Source: Streptomyces sp. CB02923 | GTDB taxonomy: Bacteria; Actinomycetota; Actinomycetes; Streptomycetales; Streptomycetaceae | DNA: 64,000 nt | Reading direction: 5' to 3' | NCBI RefSeq assembly: GCF_001905005.1 | Contig: NZ_LWKZ01000027.1 | Coordinates: 248,001 to 312,000 of the forward strand | In this document: positions 8,138-15,189 of the stretch, piece after piece | Layout: each line of letters opens with the position of its first letter | How positions within the stretch are numbered: the stretch's first letter is position 1 | Notes under the pieces: model-generated | Told to the model about the DNA's origin: nothing | The model's database searches: none | Seen by the model: only the letters and a program-made list of their open reading frames with translations | Translations under genes and position numbers: made by a program

Positions 8138-8569
8138 TCAGGCCGGGCCGGTACGGCGCCGGGCCCGCAGCCACCCGTGCACCGCCCACGCGCACGCGGC
8201 GCCCACCGCGTACCAGAGCAGGTCCGGCGCGTTGAAGGTCGAGCCGAGCACCAGACGAGCCACCACACTGCGCCGGGAAAGCTCCGCCGGCACATCGCTG
8301 AGCTGCGCGAACTCCACCGCCCAGCTGAAGGCCAGGGCCACGGCCGCCGCGACCGGCGGCCGGACGCGCGGCGCGGCCAGCACGACCAGCGCCTGCACGA
8401 GCACCGTGTACAGCGCGTCGCCGGCGTACTTGCCGACCTCGGGGTCGAGCCCCGCGCGGGCCGCACCGGCCCGGACACCGAGCCCCGCGGCGACCGTCAG
8501 CAGCGCCGCCGCGCCCGCGATCAGGCGCGTCCGCGCGCCGCCCCGCCGTTCCCCACCCCCGTACGTCAC
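8138..8569 (-). CDS. DUF2809-type small membrane protein
   Basis: A 143-residue protein with four to five predicted transmembrane helices and the arrangement typical of DUF2809 (A-G-D-A-L-Y-T-V-L-V, F-S-W-A-V-E-F-A-Q-L, L-L-G/V-L-G-S-T-F-N-A-P-D-L). Function of the family is unknown; it is distantly similar in layout to VanZ-like proteins. The GTG start at 8569 overlaps the barstar TGA (GTGA), making it the third gene of the RNase-barstar operon. Whether it takes part in RNase handling is unknown. Confidence 0.8.
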   Translation of the reverse strand: MTYGGGERRGGARTRLIAGAAALLTVAAGLGVRAGAARAGLDPEVGKYAGDALYTVLVQALVVLAAPRVRPPVAAAVALAFSWAVEFAQLSDVPAELSRRSVVARLVLGSTFNAPDLLWYAVGAACAWAVHGWLRARRRTGPA

Positions 8570-9015
8570 GCCGTCCGTGCCCCCGGCTCCCGGCCCCGCG
8601 CCATCACGATCGCCAGCCCGGTGTCCGTGTCGCGCCAGAAGCCCACCGCGTCCGCGATGATCTCCTCCGCGACGCTCCAGTCGTCCGGCTCGGCGGCCGC
8701 GTACTCCTGCCAGCCGCACACCACCAGCACCCGGCCGCGGTCCGCCGGGCACCACGACAGGTCGGTGACACAGTCCGCGAGGGCGTCCCAGTTGCGCCCG
8801 AACCAGTCGGGCAGCCGCAGCGCCTTCGCGCAGCGGTCCATGAACTCCGCCTTGCCGGTGACCCCTTCGAGGTCGAGCAGCGCGCCGTGCCAGCCGGCCG
8901 CGCGCGCCGCGTCCAGCGCTTCGCGCGCGGGCCGGTCGTGCGGCCAGGGCACGACCCCGGGGGGCGTACTGCCGTCGAGCACCGCCGCGAGCGGCCGGGG
9001 CACGGGAACCGTCAT
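8566..9015 (-). CDS. Barstar-family ribonuclease inhibitor
   Basis: A 149-residue protein whose middle part (about 40-110) carries the barstar signature: W-H-G-A-L-L-D-L-E-G-V, F-M-D-R-C-A-K-A-L-R-L-P, then W-F-G-R-N-W-D-A-L-A-D-C. It should bind and neutralise the RNase made by the gene immediately upstream, protecting the cytoplasm before export. The ATG at 9015 overlaps the RNase stop codon (ATGA), which couples their synthesis. It is longer than barstar itself (about 90 residues), with extra N- and C-terminal segments. Confidence 0.9.
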   Translation of the reverse strand: MTVPVPRPLAAVLDGSTPPGVVPWPHDRPAREALDAARAAGWHGALLDLEGVTGKAEFMDRCAKALRLPDWFGRNWDALADCVTDLSWCPADRGRVLVVCGWQEYAAAEPDDWSVAEEIIADAVGFWRDTDTGLAIVMARGREPGARTA

Positions 9016-9461
9016 CGGAGCACCGCCTTGAAGGTCCGGTAGTGGTCGTCGGTGTAGTACGTCTCGCGGCTGTCGCCGGTGACGATCCGGCGCGCGCCGC
9101 GGTCCTTCGACCCCGGGGTGCGGACCGTGTACTCGTGGTAGTAGCCCCGCTTCTGCTTGGGCAACTGCCGTTCGCGGTTGCCGAAGACCGTGCCGTCCTT
9201 CGGGTACGGGAACGGTCCGTGCGCGTCGATCAGCCGCAGCGTCTCGCGGGCCTGCGCGGGCAGCCGGCTGGCCTGTACGGTCCCCATGTCCCCGGCCCAG
9301 TCCGGCGCGGTGGCGCCCGCCGAGGGCGCCCCGTGTGTGGGCTTCGCGCTCCCCTTCCCGCCACCGCCGCCTCCCGAGCAACCGGACAACAGCAGCAGGA
9401 GGCAGGCCAGCAGCGCAGCGAGTACGCCGAAGGCCGCGCGGGGAGCGGAGCGGATCACCAT
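9012..9461 (-). CDS. Guanyl-specific ribonuclease (RNase Sa/barnase type) with lipoprotein signal
   Basis: A 149-residue protein. The N-terminus is a signal sequence with a lipobox L-S-G-C (cysteine 28), followed by a Gly-rich linker and a C-terminal ~95-residue RNase domain of the barnase/RNase Sa/T1 superfamily. The expected catalytic residues are visible: Glu110 in Y-H-E-Y-T-V, Arg124/125 in A-R-R-I-V-T-G, and His140 in D-D-H-Y-R-T-F. It should cleave RNA after guanosine. Most Streptomyces enzymes of this type are freely secreted, so the lipobox suggests a cell-surface tethered form. It is the first gene of the operon with barstar and the DUF2809 protein. No strong ribosome binding site was seen before the ATG. 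Confidence 0.88.
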   Translation of the reverse strand: MVIRSAPRAAFGVLAALLACLLLLLSGCSGGGGGGKGSAKPTHGAPSAGATAPDWAGDMGTVQASRLPAQARETLRLIDAHGPFPYPKDGTVFGNRERQLPKQKRGYYHEYTVRTPGSKDRGARRIVTGDSRETYYTDDHYRTFKAVLR

Positions 9462-9561
9462 GCGCCGATGCTGTCACAGGCCGGCACGGGGTGCGCGCCC
9501 GCACCCGTACAAGGTCACATGGCTGGTCGCGCGGCGCTCGGGGGCCGTGCGGAGCCGCCCC

Positions 9562-9733
9562 TCAGGGAGCGTCCGGGCCGTCTCGTCAGGCCCGTCCGGA
9601 ACTGCCCGCTCAGGCCCCGTCCGGGCCGTCCCCTCAGGCCCCCTCCGGAACTGCGCCCTCAGGCCCCGTCCGGGGCAGCCCCCTCAGGCCCCGTCCGGGT
9701 CAGCCTCCCGAGGTTCAGGCTCCGTCCGGGTCC
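9562..9733 (-). repeat. 24/25-bp tandem repeat extending the 3' end of the SorC-type gene, about seven copies
   Basis: Diverged units resembling CTCAGGCCCCGTCCGGG recur with TCA (TGA on the minus strand) at 9562, 9586, 9610, 9634, 9659, 9684 and 9715, spaced 24, 24, 24, 25, 25 and 31 bp. The last is the real stop codon of the SorC-type gene, and the unit encodes its final P-D-G-A. The array fills most of the gap to the RNase gene. Confidence 0.8.
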
Positions 9734-10773
9734 GCCCGCTCCAGCGCCGGGCGCGGGCCCGGACCCGTCTCCAGCAGCAGGTGGTCGGCGGCGGCCGTGT
9801 CCGTCACCAGGCTGGTCACCAGCCCGGACCGCAGCACCGCGCCGATCGCCGCCGCCTTCTGCCGACCGCCCGCGATGGCCACCACCTCGGGGATGCGGCG
9901 CAGCCGGTCCCCCTCGACCGTGATGCACCGCTCGCCCAGGTCCCGTCCGATGCGGCGGCCCTCGGTGTCGAAGAGGTGCGCGGACATCTCGGCGGCGGCG
10001 CCCAGCGAGGCGTAGTGCTCCCGCTCCTGCTCCGAGAGCATGTCGTAGACGGTCGAGATGCCCGGCGCCCAGGAGCCGATGGACACACAGGCGACGGTGA
10101 CCTTGTCGAAGTACTCGAACGCGCGGGCGATACCGGTCTGTCCGCGCAGCGCGGCGGCCGTCGCCGAGTCGGGCAGCAGCATCGGCGCGTAGATGGGGTG
10201 CGCCTCGCCGCCGGAGACCTCGGCCGCCCGGCGTACCGCCTCGACGGAGCCGCGGTCCGCGGTGCCCGCGTCGTACACACCGGTCAGCTGGACGACCGTG
10301 CACGGGGGCAGGCGGTGCAGCGCGGCCGCCATGTGGATGGTGGACCGGCCCCAGGCCAGGCCCAGCACATCGCCCTCGGTGACCAGTTCACCGAGGAGGT
10401 CGGCCGCGACCTCGCCGAGGTTCTCCGGGTCCGGGGCGTCGTCGGTGGCGTCGGCGGGCGACTCCACCACGACCGCGTGCCGCAGGCCGTAGCGGGCCCG
10501 CAGCGCGTCGGACCGTTCGGCGTCCAGCTCCGCCGGAACGCGGATCTCGATCCGTACGAGGTCACGCTCCAGCGCCGTCTCCAGCACCCGGGCGACCTTG
10601 AAACGGCTGACGCCGAACTCCTCGGCGATCTGGATCTTGGACTTGCCCTCCAGATAGAAGCGGCGGGCCATGGCCGCGGCCTGCACCAGCTCGGCGGGGC
10701 CCATTGCGGACTGCGGGCGGCTGGCAACCACGAGATTCTCCCCTTGTGCGCACCTGATCGAGTCTTTGCTCAT
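9715..10773 (-). CDS. SorC/DeoR-type sugar-binding transcriptional regulator
   Basis: A 352-residue protein with an N-terminal HTH at about 40-75 (L-E-G-K-S-K-I-Q-I-A-E-E-F-G-V-S-R-F-K-V-A-R-V-L) and a sugar-phosphate-binding SorC effector domain at about 90-340 (G-L-A-W-G-R-S near 175, and a glycine-rich A-G-G-R-Q-K-A-A-A segment late). Family members are tetrameric regulators released by sugar phosphates. It sits just downstream of rpe, so a pentose-phosphate ligand is plausible but unproven. The ATG at 10773 has a weak GCAAGG before it; a later ATG at residue 24 is an alternative. Its C-terminal codons belong to the adjoining 24-bp repeat. Confidence 0.88.
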   Translation of the reverse strand: MSKDSIRCAQGENLVVASRPQSAMGPAELVQAAAMARRFYLEGKSKIQIAEEFGVSRFKVARVLETALERDLVRIEIRVPAELDAERSDALRARYGLRHAVVVESPADATDDAPDPENLGEVAADLLGELVTEGDVLGLAWGRSTIHMAAALHRLPPCTVVQLTGVYDAGTADRGSVEAVRRAAEVSGGEAHPIYAPMLLPDSATAAALRGQTGIARAFEYFDKVTVACVSIGSWAPGISTVYDMLSEQEREHYASLGAAAEMSAHLFDTEGRRIGRDLGERCITVEGDRLRRIPEVVAIAGGRQKAAAIGAVLRSGLVTSLVTDTAAADHLLLETGPGPRPALERADPDGA

Positions 10774-10938
10774 CCTTGCAGAAACCCGAGGTGGTCGGGG
10801 ACCATCACCGCTCCCGCCGTTGTGAACGCTCGGTAGCGGCAACACCAAGAAACACCGGCGTGCGGGGATCGGTGCGCGCTCCCCGCCCGCCACGTGCGGC
10901 GCCGGCGCCCACGGCTGTCGCGCGGGCGCCCCTGTGCG

Positions 10939-11622
10939 TCAGTGGGCGCAGCCCCAGCCCGCCGCGGCCGTCGCCGACTCGGCCTGCGCGCGCAGTTCGC
11001 GCACCGCCTTCGCCGGGTCGTCCGCGCCGTAGACCGCCGAACCCGCCACGAACACGTCCGCGCCGGCCTCCGCACACCGCTCGATCGTGGACGCCGAGAC
11101 CCCGCCGTCCACCTGGAGCCACATCTCCAGGCCGTGCTTGGCGATCAGCTCCCGGGTCCGGCGGATCTTCGGCAGCATGATGTCCAGGAACGCCTGGCCG
11201 CCGAAGCCGGGCTCCACGGTCATGATCAGCAGCATGTCCAGCTCGGGCAGCAGGTCCTCGTACGGCTCGACCGGCGTGGCCGGCTTGAGCGCCATCGACG
11301 CCCGCGCGCCCTTGGCCCGGATCTCCCGCGCCAGGCGTACGGGCGCGGCCGCCGCCTCCGCGTGGAAGGTGACCGACCCGGCGCCCGCCTCGATGTACTG
11401 CGGCGCCCAGCGGTCCGGGTCCTCGATCATCAGGTGCAGGTCGAGCGGGGTGTCCGTCGCCTTGCTCAGCGCCTCGACGACCGGAGCGCCCAGCGTCAGG
11501 TTCGGCACGAAGTGGTTGTCCATCACGTCGACGTGCAGCCAGTCGGCGCCCTCGACGGCCTTCGCCTCCTCGGCGAGCCGGGAGAAGTCTGCGGACAGGA
11601 TGCTGGGGTTGATCAAGGCCAT
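10939..11622 (-). CDS. rpe: Ribulose-phosphate 3-epimerase
   Basis: A 227-residue TIM-barrel protein with all family motifs: P-S-I-L-S-A-D-F near the start, L-H-V-D-V-M-D-N-H-F-V-P-N (metal ligands His30 and Asp32), D-L-H-L-M-I, M-T-V-E-P-G-F-G-G-Q, and Q-V-D-G-G-V. It interconverts ribulose 5-phosphate and xylulose 5-phosphate in the pentose phosphate pathway. The ATG at 11622 starts at the usual family position, although the GGAGG is only one base away. An ATG seven codons upstream (11643) would use that distance less tightly. The next gene on this strand is the SorC-type regulator. Confidence 0.95.
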   Translation of the reverse strand: MALINPSILSADFSRLAEEAKAVEGADWLHVDVMDNHFVPNLTLGAPVVEALSKATDTPLDLHLMIEDPDRWAPQYIEAGAGSVTFHAEAAAAPVRLAREIRAKGARASMALKPATPVEPYEDLLPELDMLLIMTVEPGFGGQAFLDIMLPKIRRTRELIAKHGLEMWLQVDGGVSASTIERCAEAGADVFVAGSAVYGADDPAKAVRELRAQAESATAAAGWGCAH

Positions 11623-11768
11623 GCCTCCAGTATGTCCTGCCATCACGGGCACGCCTAAGCGGGTGGGCCCGCGCCCGCCCTGCGCCCGGCGCACGCGTCG
11701 CGTGCGGCCACACCCGCCACCACCAACGCGCCCGTCGCTCCTGTTGCTCCTGTCGCTCTTGTCGCGCG

Positions 11769-13199
11769 CTACGCCGTCCGCCGCAGCAGCGCCAGGTACA
11801 TCGCGTCCGTACCGTGGAGATGCGGCCACAGCTGTACGTCCGGGCCGTCCCCCAGCGCGGGCACGCCCGGCATCAGCGGGCGCGCGTCGATCCACTCCGC
11901 GGTCACGTCCGCGTCGGCCTTCCCCTTGAGGACGTCCTCCACCACGGCCCGCGTCTCGGCCGGGTGCGGCGAGCAGGTCGCGTAGCCGACGACGCCGCCG
12001 ACCCGCACCGACACCAGCGCCTGGCGCAGCAGCTCCCGCTGGAGCGGCGCGAAGCCGTCCAGGTCCTCCGGGCGGCGGCGCCAGCGCGCCTCCGGCCGTC
12101 GGCGCAGCGCGCCGAGCCCGGTGCACGGCACGTCCATCAGGACCCGGTCGAAGGCGCCGGGCCGCCACGGCGGGCGGGTGCCGTCGGCCGCGATGACCTC
12201 GTACGGACCGGGGTTGCCCGCCAGCGACCGCGCCACCAGTCGCGCACGGTGCGGCTGCTTCTCGGAGGCGAGCAGCCGGGCACCGCGCTGCGCCGCGAGC
12301 GCGCCCAGCAGCGCGGCCTTGCCGCCCGGCCCGGCGCAGCCGTCCAGCCAGGTGCTGTCGGCGCCTTCGACAGGCGCGTTGGCCAGCGCCGCCGCGACGA
12401 GCTGGCTGCCCTCGTCCTGCACACCGGCCCGGCCCTCGCGCACCGCGTCCAGGGCGCCGGGCTCACCGCCCTCGGCGAGCCGTACCGCGTACGGGGACCA
12501 GCGCCCCGGCAGGGCGCTCTCCTCCCCCACGGCCTCGATCAGTTCCTCGGTGGTGGACCGTCCCGGCCGGGCCACCAGCGTGACCTCGGGCCGCTCGTTG
12601 TCGGCCTCCAGCAGGTCTTCGAGACCGGCACGCCCGCCGCCGAGGGCGTCCCAGAGCGCCGAGACGATCCAGCGCGGGTGCGCGTGCACGATCCCCAGGT
12701 GCTCCTCGGGGTCGTCGTCGTACTCCGGCGCGACCCGCTCCAGCCACCCGTCCAGATCGTCCGCGGCGATCTTCCGCAGCACCGCGTTGACGAACTTCGC
12801 CCGCCCGTCCCCCAGCACCACACGCGCCAGTTCGACGCTCGCGCTCACCGCGGCGTGCGTCGGGATGCGCGTACCGAGCAGCTGGTGCGCGCCGAGCGCC
12901 AGCACGTCCAGGACCGGCGGGTCCACCTCCCGCAGCGGCCGGTCCACGCACCGCGCGATGATCGCGTCGTAGGTGCCCTGCCGCCGCAGCGTGCCGTACA
13001 CCAGCTCGGTCGCCAGCGCCGCGTCGCGCCCGTCGAAGTCCCCGTCCTCACGCGCCTTGCGCAGCATCGGCGGCAGCACCAGGTTCGCGTACGCGTCCCG
13101 CTCGTCGACGGCCCGCAGCGCCTCGAAAGCGAGTATCCGGACCGGGTCCTTCTTGGGGCGGCGGTAGGGCTTGCTGGGACGACGCGACTGACCACTCAC
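11769..13199 (-). CDS. rsmB: 16S rRNA (cytosine-967 C5) methyltransferase RsmB
   Basis: A 476-residue protein with an N-terminal NusB-like RNA-binding domain (about 15-150) and a C-terminal SAM-dependent methyltransferase domain. Motif I is seen as L-D-G-C-A-G-P-G-G-K-A-A-L-L, the motif IV cysteine in D-V-P-C-T-G-L-G, and the catalytic motif VI cysteine in Y-A-T-C-S-P-H. Residues R-R-R-P-E-A-R-W-R-R are also typical. It modifies C967 of 16S rRNA during ribosome assembly. The GTG start at 13199 begins a short basic leader. Placement after fmt is the common fmt-rsmB gene order. Confidence 0.93.
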   Translation of the reverse strand: MSGQSRRPSKPYRRPKKDPVRILAFEALRAVDERDAYANLVLPPMLRKAREDGDFDGRDAALATELVYGTLRRQGTYDAIIARCVDRPLREVDPPVLDVLALGAHQLLGTRIPTHAAVSASVELARVVLGDGRAKFVNAVLRKIAADDLDGWLERVAPEYDDDPEEHLGIVHAHPRWIVSALWDALGGGRAGLEDLLEADNERPEVTLVARPGRSTTEELIEAVGEESALPGRWSPYAVRLAEGGEPGALDAVREGRAGVQDEGSQLVAAALANAPVEGADSTWLDGCAGPGGKAALLGALAAQRGARLLASEKQPHRARLVARSLAGNPGPYEVIAADGTRPPWRPGAFDRVLMDVPCTGLGALRRRPEARWRRRPEDLDGFAPLQRELLRQALVSVRVGGVVGYATCSPHPAETRAVVEDVLKGKADADVTAEWIDARPLMPGVPALGDGPDVQLWPHLHGTDAMYLALLRRTA

Positions 13200-13300
13200 G
13201 AGAAATGTGCTCCGCAGTACGAGATGGGATTCGTCCCCCAGCGTACGTGGGCGGGCGCGCGGGAGCGGGCCGGGGGCGCGCGGCCGTCCCGCGGCCGCCC

Positions 13301-14233
13301 TCAGTCCCCCAGCCGCTCCCCGTCGCCGATCCGCACCCCGCGCGCCCAGTCCGCGCCGCGCATCGGCTTCTTGCCCTGCGGCTGCACCCACAGCAGTTCC
13401 ACCGCGTGGCTGCCCGTACCGGCGTACACCGCCTTCTTGGTGACGGCGAGTTCGCCGGGCGCCAGGTCCGTTCGGTCCGCGACCTGCCCGACCGCCATCA
13501 GCTTCAGCCGCTCCCCCCGGAAGACGGTCCACGCGCCGGGCGCGGGCGCGCACCCGCGCACGAGCCGGTCCACCCGCAGCGCGGGCGCCGCCCAGTCCGC
13601 CTTCGCGTCCTCGACCTCGATCTTCGGTGCGAGGGTGACGCCCTCGGCCGGCTGCGGCACCGGTGTCAGTGTGCCGTCCTCGATGCCGTCCATGGTGGCG
13701 GCGAGCAGCCCGGATCCGGCGAGGGCCAGCCGGGTCAGCAGGTCGCCGCTGGTGTCGGTCGGCCGTACCTCCTCCGTCACGACACCGAAGACGGGGCCGG
13801 AGTCCAGTCCCTGCTCGATGAGGAACGTGGACGCGCCGGTCACCTCGTCACCCGCCAGCACCGCGTGCTGCACCGGGGCCGCGCCGCGCCACGCGGGCAG
13901 CAGCGAGAAGTGCAGGTTGACCCAGCCGCGTGCGGGAATGTCCAGGGCCACCTTCGGCAGCAGGGCTCCGTAGGCCACCACCGGGCAGCAGTCCGGGGCG
14001 ATCTCCCGCAGCCGGGCGAGGAAGTCCTCGTCGCGCGGCTTGGCGGGCTTGAGGACCTCGATACCGGCCTCCGCCGCGCGCTCGGCGACCGGGCTGGCGA
14101 CCAGCCGGCGGCCGCGGCCGGCGGGGGCGTCGGGCCGGGTGACGACGGCGACGACCTCGTGCCGGTCCGAGGCGATCAGGGCATCCAGGGCGGGTACGGC
14201 GACCTCGGGGGTACCGGCGAAGACGAGCCTCAT
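13301..14233 (-). CDS. fmt: Methionyl-tRNA formyltransferase
   Basis: A 310-residue protein matching Fmt throughout: M-R-L-V-F-A-G-T-P-E at the start, the R-P-D-A-P-A-G-R-G-R basic loop, and the formyltransferase core N-L-H-F-S-L-L-P-A-W-R-G-A-A-P-V-Q, followed by the C-terminal tRNA-binding domain. It transfers a formyl group from 10-formyl-THF to initiator Met-tRNA. The ATG at 14233 gives the canonical N-terminus. It is the first gene of the fmt-rsmB group, with a divergent gene on the other side. Confidence 0.95.
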   Translation of the reverse strand: MRLVFAGTPEVAVPALDALIASDRHEVVAVVTRPDAPAGRGRRLVASPVAERAAEAGIEVLKPAKPRDEDFLARLREIAPDCCPVVAYGALLPKVALDIPARGWVNLHFSLLPAWRGAAPVQHAVLAGDEVTGASTFLIEQGLDSGPVFGVVTEEVRPTDTSGDLLTRLALAGSGLLAATMDGIEDGTLTPVPQPAEGVTLAPKIEVEDAKADWAAPALRVDRLVRGCAPAPGAWTVFRGERLKLMAVGQVADRTDLAPGELAVTKKAVYAGTGSHAVELLWVQPQGKKPMRGADWARGVRIGDGERLGD

Positions 14234-14480
14234 GGGTGGCGTACTACCTCTCACACGCTGCGGAACGGCGCACCAGTCTATGGGTCACACCTTCAGGGGG
14301 GCGCGCGAACAGACGCACGCCCCTCATTGGAGCCCGTACGCCCCCATACCGTGACCAGAGCCGCTGCTGTTGCGTTGGTCAAGCAGCATTGACCGAGCCG
14401 GGCCGCCCTCGCGGCCCGCTCGCTTTCACCTGCTTGTCACGTTCCTCCGCACATCCAACGCCGGTTCGAGAGGCTTGTTC

Positions 14481-15023
14481 ATGGCCGACCACGCAACCCA
14501 CGACGCCCAGGCACGCGCCAGCCTGCACCTACTGGTACGGGACATCGAGCGGGTCCGCCGGCAGGTGGACGCCCTGCGCACCCTGACAGCTCAGCTCGGC
14601 AACGTCTACCGGCCGCGGCGCACCGGCCCGTCCGCCGGCTTCGTCGTCTACGGCCGCGCCCCCGCCCCGACCGTACGTCTCGCCCAGGAACTGCGCGACA
14701 GCGTCGAAACCCTCGTCACCGCGGCGGTGGACTTCGACCGGTCGCTGGGCTTCTCCTGGGACGCGGTGGGTTCGGCACTGGGCGTCACCAAACAGGCCGT
14801 GCACCGCCGTTACGGCGCCCGCCGCTCCACCGCGCAGCCCGGCCCCGAGAGCGGCGAGGCGGTCCGCACGCCCGAACCGTCCGCGGCCCGGAGCCTGACC
14901 GTCTCCCCCGGCCTGCCGGGCGCACCGGCCGTACCCGCCGCGCGCACCCTGCCGGGCCAGTCCTCGCTCCCCGCACGGGAAGAGGCCCGCCCCGGCGTCT
15001 TCCCCGGCCCCCGCAACGGCTGA
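14481..15023 (+). CDS. Small conserved Streptomyces protein with HTH-like motif
   Basis: A 180-residue protein. The N-terminal half is helical. Near residues 93-113, F-S-W-D-A-V-G-S-A-L-G-V-T-K-Q-A-V-H-R-R reads like a helix-turn-helix of the sigma-70 region 4 or MerR kind. The last ~65 residues are Pro/Ala-rich and probably disordered. The ATG at 14481 follows GAGAGG at a normal distance. It lies between fmt (divergent) and priA (convergent), where other Streptomyces have a gene of this type. I infer a DNA-binding or regulatory role but do not recognise a characterised relative. Confidence 0.75.
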   Translation: MADHATHDAQARASLHLLVRDIERVRRQVDALRTLTAQLGNVYRPRRTGPSAGFVVYGRAPAPTVRLAQELRDSVETLVTAAVDFDRSLGFSWDAVGSALGVTKQAVHRRYGARRSTAQPGPESGEAVRTPEPSAARSLTVSPGLPGAPAVPAARTLPGQSSLPAREEARPGVFPGPRNG

Positions 15024-15189
15024 CTCCAGGCCCCCGCCCCGGCCCGCCCCCGGGGCGGCCTCTCCTTTTCCCGGCCGCTCCCGCACCACCACCTCCGGAA
15101 CCGCACCGTCCCCTCCGCACCGCCCCCTCCGCACGGACCCCCTCCCCCTGCCTCCTCGCCCCGCCCGTCCCCCGTCCCCCATCCTCATC

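Noticed and set aside
11643..11643. Earlier ATG for rpe
   Set aside because: It would add M-A-G-H-T-G-G before the conserved start; family members begin at the later ATG. Kept only as an alternative.
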